From positions 1-64,000 of the forward strand of contig JAMDHS010000040.1 in the NCBI GenBank assembly GCA_029717555.1: a DNA stretch of 64,000 nucleotides. The letters are read 5' to 3'. The DNA is from Peribolospora baueri (Eukaryota > Basidiomycota > Peribolosporomycetes > Peribolosporales > Peribolosporaceae). The notes beneath the pieces were generated by a model, which was not told the DNA's origin, made no database searches, and was given only the letters and a program-made list of their open reading frames with translations. Positions 54,851-64,000 of this stretch are shown one piece after another; position 1 is the stretch's first letter, and each line of letters opens with the position of its first letter. Both the position numbers and the translations under genes were made by a program.

Positions 54851-57652
54851 ATGTCCTCCTTGTCCACCTCCTCCGGCCCACGCCCTCTCAGCATTGCAGA
54901 ACTGGCCGACAAAGGTTCTGAAGTTCCTTTTGATCCTAGACACCCTGTCCGAAGATACCTCACCGGCGCCGACACGCTCCGAAAACAGGCTCAGATCTAT
55001 GAGGACGAGGGAGACTTACAGAGCGCTTTCGTTCAGTTGTGTAAGGCTGCAAAGTGAGGAGTCGGTATTGGTGAATGTCGGCGCTTTCCGGAAGACCAGG
55101 CAGCTCAGCTCACGTTACACCTACTATTTGCTTCTCTTGTCTGTCCCCTTAACTTCGCGCGGTCAGGCTGTTGATCGATATCTTGCCGTACCGGCACCCA
55201 GAGTATCGTACGCTGCCGCCACAAGTGAAGAAGAAAGTCAAGAAGGCGAGCTCCCTTTGATATATCTCATAGGGTTTCAAGTATTGATCCGAGCTCCCTC
55301 ACCATTCCGTGTTATACATACACCAGGACAGCGAAGACATCATCACAGCGCTATCTGCACTCAAACCAATCCTCAACACTCGATACGAAACCTGGTTGGC
55401 CCAGCACGCACCAGGTTCCGCCTCTTCTGAGACGCATAGGCCTGCAGGCCCGCGAAGCAAGTTGGAAAGCGGCACGGGCCCTCGTCGAAGGCTGTCGGTC
55501 CGGAGTTCGAGTCAAGACGGTGGCGGTGGGCCTAGGAGTAGCATTGAGTATGTGCCCTCGCAGGACGAGGATGGGATCTTTTCAGGATGGGATGTGAGGA
55601 ATGTCTTTGGTGGGATTGGAGAAAAAAAGGGAGAGTCCAGGTCTAGGGCGGGGTCTGATCCGCGAAGGTAAGTTTTTTTTTGGATTGTGTGGAGCGAGTA
55701 GTTTCTTTTTTCAACGTGCTCTTCTTATCTCCTCTCCAGGTACATCCCGTATACCCCGCCACCACCGAACGACTTAGCCGATTTGGCCTTCTCTTCTTCC
55801 AAGACTAGACGATTGTCCCCAGCGCCTTCTTCTATGTCTGCAGGCTCCCCTGTCTCCTCGGCTACCGTCACGCTCCAATCTGCGCGGAGAACGCCTAGTG
55901 GCCTCGCCCCTACAACCCCGTCGTCGCCATCGACGTCGAGTGTGACATACGCCTCATCTGCCTTCGAATATCCGACGCTAGCACCCGCAGTTTCTCGACA
56001 TATGAGCTTGCATCAGACTCGACAAGGTTTCGCTCCTCGATCGAGCCCCTCGGCTGCTTATTATCAGATCGGGCAAGGCAATCAAGAGAAAGCCGCTGCA
56101 CCTCAGAAGACAACGAGGGATTACATCACCTCGCGCGATCTTGCGTACGGAGGTATACCGAGCCCAGCCGTGTCGTCAGCATCGCCATCCAAACCTCGTG
56201 CACTCGCTAGCTCGCCTTACGCACGTCCTGGCATACCTTCGGCTTTCTTCCCTCGTCCTTCGCCAGCCACTATCGATTATCGTCCTATACCGTCTTTGCG
56301 ACCTCCCGAAGGCCCGCCGCGGCCTCCGAAGGAGGCGCTTGAAGATGAACCGGAGAAGATTGCCATTGCCATGGATAGTAGACAGGATCCGGACGGGGCA
56401 CAGAAGGTTGAGAGAGATGCGGAGGCACTTGTTGGTGCGCCATGGACGCAGGGTCGTGACGAGCCTATCACCGGTGAGCTAATCCATTTGTGCTGCGTAG
56501 GCCGACTTTCCTTTTCGCTCGCTTTCTTACCCTTCCCTTTCGTCACCGGCGGGCGTCATCAGCATACACCGAATCCGGTTCACCGCTCCGCACTGTCACC
56601 ATCCCTTCACACCTCATCTCCCAGTTTGTATCCATCGCTCATGGCAACACCGTCAATAAACTCGAGACTTGCGCCTTACTGATGGGTAACTTGGTATGTT
56701 TTCGAGCTCTCGTCTATATGCACCGTTATTGGGTGCTCGATTGCCCATCGATCACCAGTCATTAGCTGTTTTGCGCTTCGCCACTTCCTCATCTTCTCTT
56801 TCTCATTTTTACTAATTTCGTTCTGTTTTTGATTTCTCGCGACCAGAAACGCAACGCCTTCACTGTGACCCACCTTCTTGTGCCCAAGCAAACTGCGACA
56901 AGCGATACCTGCACTACCGAAAGAGAGGAAGAGGTGTTTGAGTTTCAGGATCAGCGGGACCTTCTCACGCTTGGCTGGGTGAGTTGCGTGTTGATCGTGC
57001 GTCCTCGTTCTGTCTTAGTTTTCTGTTACAGGATTGCCTATCGTGACGTCGGGAATGGCGGCTGATATAGTCTTGCCTCGTTTTGTTTTGCTTACTCTGT
57101 CTGTCTGTGGTATCTTTGCCTTTCGCTTCCGGGAAACCTGATCGTACAGATTCATACACATCCCACACAATCGTGTTTCATGTCCTCGCTTGACTTGCAC
57201 ACCCACGCTTCTTATCAGCTCATTCTGCCGGAGGTGAGTGAGAAATCAGGCAGTGGGTGGTCCAGGAAAACGAAAGCTCTGACTGCTTGAAACGACCTCC
57301 GTTTCGTCTATTGCTCCCTTTAGGCCATAGCGATTGTATGCGCGCCGAACCAGGACCCGAGGTACGTTTAAAATTGCTTCTCCAACGCTTGCCTTCCCCT
57401 ATCCTGCTATCCTACTCACTTGTCATTATTCTCCGGTTCCTTATCCCTAAATTACCTGTCCTTGATTTTCTCGGCAGCTTTGGCCTTTTCCGCCTGACTG
57501 ACCCGCCAGGCCTGCAAACGATCGCCAAATGCGACGAAGCGGGGCTTTTCCACCCTCACCCGGACTTACCCATCTACACCGATGCCATTCACGGTCACGT
57601 CCATCTCGTTCACGGTGCGCCACTCGAGGTCGCTGACTTGCGAGGCAAGTAG
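54851..57652 (+). CDS. AMSH-type JAMM deubiquitinase
   Basis: Zinc metalloprotease that trims Lys63-linked ubiquitin at endosomes (ESCRT pathway). Start [20 protein letters not shown]; then a MIT-like helical part ([46 protein letters not shown]). A Ser/Pro/Arg-rich linker of about 350 residues contains several YIPYTPPPP-like and [11 protein letters not shown] patches. The MPN+ domain is rebuilt across introns: [51 protein letters not shown], the JAMM site [20 protein letters not shown] with H-x-H-P-x7-S-x2-D complete, [20 protein letters not shown] and [10 protein letters not shown]. Then come the Cys/His structural zinc residues ([15 protein letters not shown]). It ends VADLRGK. Confidence 0.92.
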
Positions 57653-58280
57653 CGGCATCGTGATCTCGTATTGGCCGTAAATGCCATGATGTGTAGCAAG
57701 TCTCTTGAGGCCGTACGCAGATGTTTTGCACCGATTCGCATACTGTGCTCTGTGTGAGAGACTTCTCCGGATCCTTTACCATCGGTCTTGACATTCTCGA
57801 TGACAAGTAGACGTCGGCAACCTCATCTTAGAAATCTAGCCGCCTGGGACCGATGGGGACCCGATAGCCTCCCGAAGGAGCATTTCCACGAGTTGACGGC
57901 GATACTCTGTCTCTTCCATGCAGCCTTCTCGAGCTCAACTCCCCCGTCGTTCCACAATGAACTCAGACGGGGACTCGTAGCACATCCTCACCTGATTACC
58001 TATCGCCACTATCTCCCCCATTTCGGGAAGAAATGATTGACACCAATCTTGGGCGTTGCGGCGGCCGAGCAGAAGAGAGACAAGATCGACCGCCGCCCTA
58101 TCCCTCCTGCGACACCTCAAGCCTTGTGACGGCCCTTCTGAGCCCCCGCAAGGTGTAGAGTGTTAAATAGGTTACATATCGACATATCGTCGCACCTGCC
58201 GAAACGTAACGCCTTCTCGCAACCATCCTTGGCACAGGACAGGCTCACCCGAACGAGTTAACCATCGCCCGAGACAGCCT
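57653..58280. other. 3' flanks of convergent genes
   Basis: About 630 nt between the ends of the AMSH gene and MTG1. No recognised gene or repeat. Confidence 0.45.
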
Positions 58281-60635
58281 TCATCGCTTCCTCCGGGAAA
58301 CACGACTTCGTGCTCTGCCCGGTCGTCCCTTGCCATTTCCTTTACCCTTGCCCTTGCTTTTCCCAGACCCGTCCACATCGATTCCCTTAGCTCTCAACTT
58401 TTCCAACCTCATCCGCAATCGTTCCGCCTTGTCCTGCTTCCGCATCTGCGTCTTAGACGTCAACGGCCCGAGTTCTCCCCCCTCCCCCTGTTGCCCGTTC
58501 CCCATTCTACTTGGCGTCGTCCCGTCCAGGTGCGCCACGGCATCCGCATTGAGCGTACCGCGATGGAAGTGTCGGGCGACGACTCGGTCGACGTGCTCTT
58601 GCAGGGCCGTTCGTCCCTCCGTTCCCCCTCGCCCTCTCTCAGCACCCCTCGAGCCGTCCTCTCTGACGACGCTCCCATCCTCCCGGTCAAACCGGTACTC
58701 TCCCCAGCCCAGATCCAACTCGCCAGTTCCCGTCCCCCTCATCTTTCCCTCTCTCCATTTGGCAACGAAGAGCCGCGCAGCTGCGTCTAGATCGAGCTGG
58801 CCTCCTTTAAGCACCGCTCCTGGTGCACGTGGGGCCAGAGCGGCGAGGATGGAGGTGATGGAGTTCGTCGGCCCGATTCGAGCAGGTGAGCCAAGCGGGG
58901 ACGTGGTAGCGGCGGATGCGGTTGAAGGTGATGATGAAGAAAGAAGCACAGAGAGGTATGTGGGCTTTGGTGGTTGTAGCTCTAAGTGGACGGGACGGGG
59001 GGTAGTCAACGACGGTAAATGTCCCCGACCGCGGACGTGACCATGAATGTATACGACCTCCACTTACCCTTGATAGGCGTCTTCTCCTGCTCCTGCACCG
59101 ATGACGGCAGCTGGCTATTCGCATCGCCTAGCCGTTCCTTCTCCCATTCTCTGAGCTCGAAGGCGTAGCGAAGGTTGAGTCTGAAGAGCAGGTAGTCCGC
59201 AAGGGATTGGATGTCGAAAAGGGACTCCTTAATTCCAGCTATTATGCCATGCCGTGCCATGCGCCCCAAAGTGTAAGGTAAGCGAAAGTGGATGAGTGAG
59301 GACATGAACGGTTTGGCGCCAATATAGTGTGCATCTCATGCACAGAACAGGAGACGTGGACTCACCTGTCACACCCAAGCGCATCGCTCTCTCTCCGCCC
59401 CAGTCTCCATTGCCCAGGAAAGGGACCATCACCCCAGGCGTGTCGTAGACGTATATACCAGGGTTGTCCGTGTTTACGTGACGTTGGGACGTCCAGAGAA
59501 GTTCGGCTTCGTTTGCCCCAGCAGAATCGCCAGACTCGTCGGTGTTTGATAGGGACGGCGAAGGCGGAGGTGGACGGGTTATTCGGACCGTCCCTGTCAG
59601 CTTCTTCGTTTCACCAGGGTGGGGCGCCGTCGTCGCTGCTTTACCTGTCCGATAAGAAAAAAATGGCAACCGCAGGACAAAAAGGAAAAGCGGTTGATAA
59701 AAGCTCGTCTGAGCAACCAAACACCCCCGACATACTTGCGCACCCTCCCAGGCCACACCAAACTCACCCTTTCCCACGCCGACCCGTCGCAAAGAGTTGA
59801 GAAGGCTGCTCTTGCCGACATTGGGCATGCCAACAATCAAAACCCTCACCGCGTCCTGTGGTGTCGTGGTGTTCCCTTCAATACGTTTCCCTTTTTTCTT
59901 TCTGCCTTTGTTTGCTTTTACTATGCCACGTAGGGGCGCAGAGGAGGACGACGGCGTGACATCCAGTCCCGTGGCGGAGATCTCGGACGGCGATGAACCG
60001 GACTCGGCACGAAGTGGTGACGGACGTGATGCGGCGCTGCGCTGGGAGGCCAAGGCGCGGGCATGCTGTACAGCCCATCGCCAGACACGCTTAACGTCCC
60101 TGTCCGAATGCGTGTTTATAAAGGTGACCGACTGCCTTGCGTGTGCAGCCAAAGCAGTTTGTAATGGCTGATCGCCCCAGAGAGACCGTTTGAGCAAAAA
60201 GGAACACAAGGAAAAGGTGTACCACGTCTCCCGCTCACCTCCTCAATTCTCTTGTCAACAAGGTCTCGCTTTGCATAGACTACGAGCCGCTCCCTCCCCC
60301 GCCCAGGGATTATTCTTCCGCGGTCGTCTGTCCAGCCGGCCTCGTGCAAAGTCTGCTCGAAGACGGGGTTGATGGACGTTAGAGGCAGACGGGCGTCACG
60401 CACTTCGATGACAAGCGAAATATCCGGGAGGAGAGCGCGCATGGATCGAAGGAAAGAGTGCATATGGCCTGCCTCCGGAGGGTTCCAGGACGAAACAGCG
60501 GGTGAACCGATCAGTTAGTTCAGTCGGCCCAAGGTCCGACGATACGGGACGTGATCGCTTACCGGCATACCAGGAGGGTACCCTTCCCGGGAAGAGGAAG
60601 GTCGTCCGGGGAACGAACTTGGCTGGTGGGGTCAT
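58281..60635 (-). CDS. MTG1: Mitochondrial ribosome-assembly GTPase MTG1
   Basis: Circularly permuted YlqF-type GTPase that acts in large mitochondrial subunit assembly. Start MTPPAKFVPRTTFLFPGRVP with YAG, then MHSFLRSMRALLPDISLVIE and VRDARLPLTSINP. G4 is LVVYAKRDLVD. Further on: VTFINTHSDRDVKRVW; a basic linker GRKKKGKR; G1 VRVLIVGMPNVGKSSLLNSL; G2/Thr in APHPGETKKLTGTVRI; G3 IYVYDTPGVMVPFLG. The G4-G1-G3 order confirms permutation. The helical C-terminal domain has SLADYLLFRLNLRYAFEL, AARLFVAKWREGKMRGTG and LDLGWGEYRFD, and ends with a Lys/Arg/Gly-rich tail. The tail beyond the family's usual end is some 120 residues long. Confidence 0.92.
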
Positions 60636-61045
60636 GCTGGATCCCAGACCGACCTCGACGACCCTCGCTTTTGTCTTGGAAGGAGCTCGCTGAGCCTGCT
60701 TGACCCAATGCGTCCACCAATACGAAACGCTGCGGCAATGGGGTCCAACGTGTCGGATCGAGTCGGCCCAGTCACTTTCGCAAGTCGCCCCCGCACCACC
60801 ATCATCCACCACAGACACCACTTTGGACAGTGCAAGTAACCCTGGACCCAACCGCGTCGTTTCGGCTCCTTTCTCAACGCCTCCCAGCTCCGGGCGAACA
60901 TGATCGTCGGATACGACCTCGACCGAATACACCTCGCCTGATTCGCACCCATCCTCTTCCCTGGCCACCGTTCACTTTCTACCGCCCTCAGTCTTTCCTA
61001 CAGTTCCCATTCCCTTGATTTCCTCTCGCCGCCTCCTCGGCAGCC
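60636..61045. other. Divergent promoter region
   Basis: About 410 nt between the starts of MTG1 (minus) and the next gene (plus), CT-rich near the plus-strand start. No further gene. Confidence 0.45.
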
Positions 61046-63807
61046 ATGTTTGGGGACAACGAGTCGGAGAGCCCTCGGTGAGTGTCAGGAATGGCTGTTC
61101 GTCCCTGCTTGCGGCTCACTTACATCCATATCACCTGCATATGCTCCTTGCCGCAATTGATTAGCATGGCATCTCCTTGGTCGACCCGGGCGCTTTCTTC
61201 CTCCCTGACCTCAAGCATAACAACCTCGCCCTCCCTCTCCGTCCCCTTCCCGTCGCCCTCCTCTTCTCCTCTCGCTTCCGGCCTCGGCTCCTGCTCGCCT
61301 CTTGGCTCTTCCGCCTTTTCAGACAAGGCCTCCGTTGGCCGTATCGCTATAGGTGGCTCCAGCCTTCGAAACGAGTACTTCAAACTCAGTCGGCACGAAC
61401 GTCGAAAGTCGTCCCCTTCGGAGGAGGACGGCCATGAGGACGCGCGCCACCGCCTCCGCAGTGACAGCATAGACTCTTATGCCAGCTGGTCAGACGCCGA
61501 TGCGGTTAGCGACGCGGGGTTTGATACTGTGGGTGGCTTTTCGCTGGACGGATTGGAGGCCGGATTTGGAGTTGTGGATTCCATCGCCTCCCCGAAGATG
61601 CTCGCATCCGACCGGATACGGCACGATCGTCATAGAGGCCTTGCCGCCGAACGCGACCGGGCGGATCAGAGTGACTTCGGTGGGCACCATCACAGGCTGT
61701 CAGTGGCGAGGCAGAGGAGGAGCAGCGAGCAGGGACTGTCACCGGAAGTGGACAGGGCTGGCAACCTGGAGTACAAGGTGTGTCATCCTCGTTCTATCCC
61801 CTCGGCCACTCACGGCGTCATATTCACCCTTCGTTTCTTGTATTTCTGGCACTTTTTGATTGACACTATTTATCGTAGCTCAAGCTTTTACCTTCAACCC
61901 AAGAACGCTTCAACCGTCTCGTGACGCAGCTCAAATGGCGTCTCACCGAGGGCGGGGGGGTGGCCATATACGAGATCGGTGTCTTGGACGATGGCACGCT
62001 CATGGGGCTTTCTCCCGCCGATATGTGTCAGTCGTTGTGCCAGCTCGCTCGCATGGCACGCGAGATCGGAGCAACCGTAGAGGTGCGCCGCGTCATTCAG
62101 GTCAGGAGGGAGACCATAGACGAGGTGGCCAAGGCGCCTGCTAGTAACATCAAAGCCCCCACGGACATGGCGGCGCCTACCGTTGCGGCCAGGTCGAAGG
62201 ATGAACGCGACCCTGACGCAGGAATTATGCGGGTAACAGCTAGTTCCAGGGTGCTCGGGCCGGTCCACATTTCTCCGGACACGACTACCGAGCTCATCTC
62301 GTTGTCGGATGCAGAGGCGAGGTCGTTGCTTTTCGACGCGAGTACATCCCCCGCGTCTGCCGCTCCGTTCAGCATACATCTCGGCCTGCCGACTCCTTGC
62401 GAAGCAGACCGAAGCGACCCTCTAATACAACAAACGGATGGTGAAGACGTTTCGATCTTTTCGCGCTACCTTGCCAGTCGCGAGTCGACGCACACGGATG
62501 ACGGCTTGTCAGACAGCCAACCCCATCCTTCTTCTGACGACGAACTGGGCAATTTCGGCATGGACATAAGTATGGATGTGGGCATATATTCTCCACCAGA
62601 CACGGCAGCCTCAGCAGGTGATACACCCGTGTCCGTATCTCTCTCGATGTCGACGGCCTTCGATCCTTCTCGTTCCGGTGTCACCACCCGGGTATCGCAT
62701 GGCTTTACCTCTCCCAGCGCCCCGACGCCCGACCTCGGCCTCTCTCCAGTCCTCACTCCCACTCCCACTCCTTCTCCAACCCCGGACGCTCGGCTATCAT
62801 CCGTATACGTACCCGCACACGTGCTTGCATCCGACGTCGCCGCTTTGACCGTCTCCGCCAGTACGCGGAAGAGTGTCCCTATCCCCGACGGTGATCTGGG
62901 CGACGAGTGGTCGGAGGAAGCCAGCGGCAGTGTTTTCGGAGAGTACTTTGACGGTTTTGATTGGGAGGGGTACATGGCTTTTACTTTGGGCTCCAGCGGT
63001 AGAGACGGCGTTGAGGGCAAGATGGGGCGTAGGAGCAGGAGGAAAGGCAAGGGGGCTAACAGAAAGTCCACATCCGGTCTGGGAACGGCCATGGGAGCGA
63101 CGTTTGCTCCTGGACTACCGAGCGGCGAACAAGGCAATCGCGAGGAGAGCTCGTTCACCGGCTTCCAGCGACGTTCCCTTGATGGGGATGACGCCAAGGA
63201 CGACGGCCATGGCCGTCTTGCACCTGGACGCCGCCAGGGTAGTGACTCGGATTCTGTCAGACTCTCCCGCCGTGCCGCCTCTCGTCGACGACGCAGGGAC
63301 GCTCAGCGAGGACTTCGGGAGCAGATGGAGGCGCAAGAGCGGGAGAAGGCACATTTGGCTTTGCACGCCTATTTCCGACACCCCACTTCCCTCGATGCTG
63401 GTACACGCGCTCCCGCGGCGGACGAGGCTGACCGGTTCCCAAGGACGGTTGCTCATACCTCTGACAAATTGTCAGCATCGACGTTGTCGGATGAGGTGGC
63501 GGAGGCGGCGAGAAGAGCATTGGAGGATGCGAAGGAGGCCAAAGAGAGGAAAAAGAGAGAGAAGGAGGTGAGGAAGAGGTTGAAGTTAGCCATGGAGTTG
63601 GACGGCTATCTCGGCAGACAAGTTCGAGGGACGACTGGCAGGGAGTCTCAGGCCGTGGAAGCCGGCACGGACACTGGCAGCGACGGTCAAATCCCTTTCC
63701 CAAGCAGGCAGCCCGTCCGGTTGATCGTCGAGGCCTTCGTGATGCGCGATCTAGCGGGAGAGGAGACGTTTCTCGATTTTGGCAGGTTGGATGAGGGCTC
63801 AAGGTGA
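61046..63807 (+). CDS. Protein with GTPBP1/2-type N-terminal domain but no GTPase domain
   Basis: Three exons: MFGDNESESPR (61046-61078), then MASPWSTRALSSSLTSS onward with a Ser-rich part. The second exon has EYFKLSRHERRKSS and ends NLEYK. The third is LKLLPSTQERFNRLVTQLKW, RLTEGGGVAIYEIGVLDDGT, LMGLSPADMCQSLCQLARMA and REIGATVEVRRV. This block (E-Y-K-L-K..RF..L.TQ.KWR..EG.G.AIYEIG..DDG...G) matches the N-terminal part of GTPBP1/GTPBP2. The remaining 560 residues hold no P-loop (GxxxxGKS/T), no DxxG in context and no NKxD. They are low-complexity and acidic, then basic with SRRAASRRRRRDAQRG and a coiled coil of A/E/K/R (about codons 520-560), and end VEAFVMRDLAGEETFLDFGR. Role unknown. Confidence 0.75.
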
Positions 63808-64000
63808 ATGATCGAAGAGATGAGCGGGTGCGGTGGAAAGGCGTCCCGAGACGGAGGCGGAGATGGAGTTGAGCGTACGAGGGGTTCATTGACCTTTCGA
63901 AGTCCTCGAGCACTTGTGACCCATTCCGTCATCACTTGCTGACTGCAGCCCATAAGCGGCAAGAACCCGAGAGTTCTGAGAGTTCACTGAAGCATCCGTC
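63808..64000. other. 3' flank to the window end
   Basis: About 190 nt with no recognisable coding sequence. Confidence 0.5.

Overview
The window is nuclear DNA from an intron-rich, GC-rich fungus, most likely a basidiomycete. Support for this: short GT..AG introns (about 30 to 120 nt) break most genes into many small exons, genes are closely packed on both strands, and every recognisable protein is a fungal nuclear-encoded type. These include CSN12, ARP6, OPY2, GOT1, SSU72, a uS14m mitochondrial ribosomal protein and MTG1. I cannot place it below the level of phylum with confidence. The first 31 bases are pure A and look like an assembly edge.

Layout. 0.3-8.3 kb: four minus-strand genes, a CSN12/Thp1-like PCI protein, the AP endonuclease APN1, the actin-related protein ARP6 and a small unrecognised protein. 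8.9-17.7 kb: a calpain-type protease and an NAD(P)-binding reductase (plus), then a D-2-hydroxyacid dehydrogenase and an acyl-CoA dehydrogenase (minus). 18.6-31 kb: a von Willebrand A protein (minus), then a SNF2 helicase-like ATPase and an intronless OPY2-type membrane anchor (plus), separated by long gene-free stretches with simple repeats. 31.9-35.6 kb: phosphopantothenoylcysteine synthetase (CAB2) divergent from a short-chain dehydrogenase. 35.6-43.3 kb: a disturbed stretch holding half of a kinase-like gene, inverted repeats, an unrecognised gene, the three-exon uS14m gene, two tandem intron-containing tRNA-Met genes, and an oxidoreductase gene whose middle lies on the wrong strand. 43.7-64 kb: ordinary housekeeping genes again, ILV3, SSU72, HOM2, a thioredoxin-fold membrane protein without its cysteines, GOT1, an AMSH-type deubiquitinase, MTG1, and a protein with the GTPBP1/2 amino-terminal domain but no GTPase domain.

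Working together: ILV3 (branched-chain amino acids), HOM2 (aspartate family) and CAB2 (coenzyme A) are biosynthetic. CSN12, ARP6, SNF2 and SSU72 act on chromatin and transcription. uS14m and MTG1 serve the mitochondrial ribosome. GOT1 and AMSH act in membrane traffic. There is no gene cluster of a single pathway, and I found no CRISPR array, recognisable transposase, retroelement or virus-like element.

The most unusual item is the internally inverted oxidoreductase gene at 41.8-43.3 kb, lying in a stretch that also holds a gene fragment and long inverted repeats. Exon limits were read by eye from splice signals and protein frame and may be off by a few bases.
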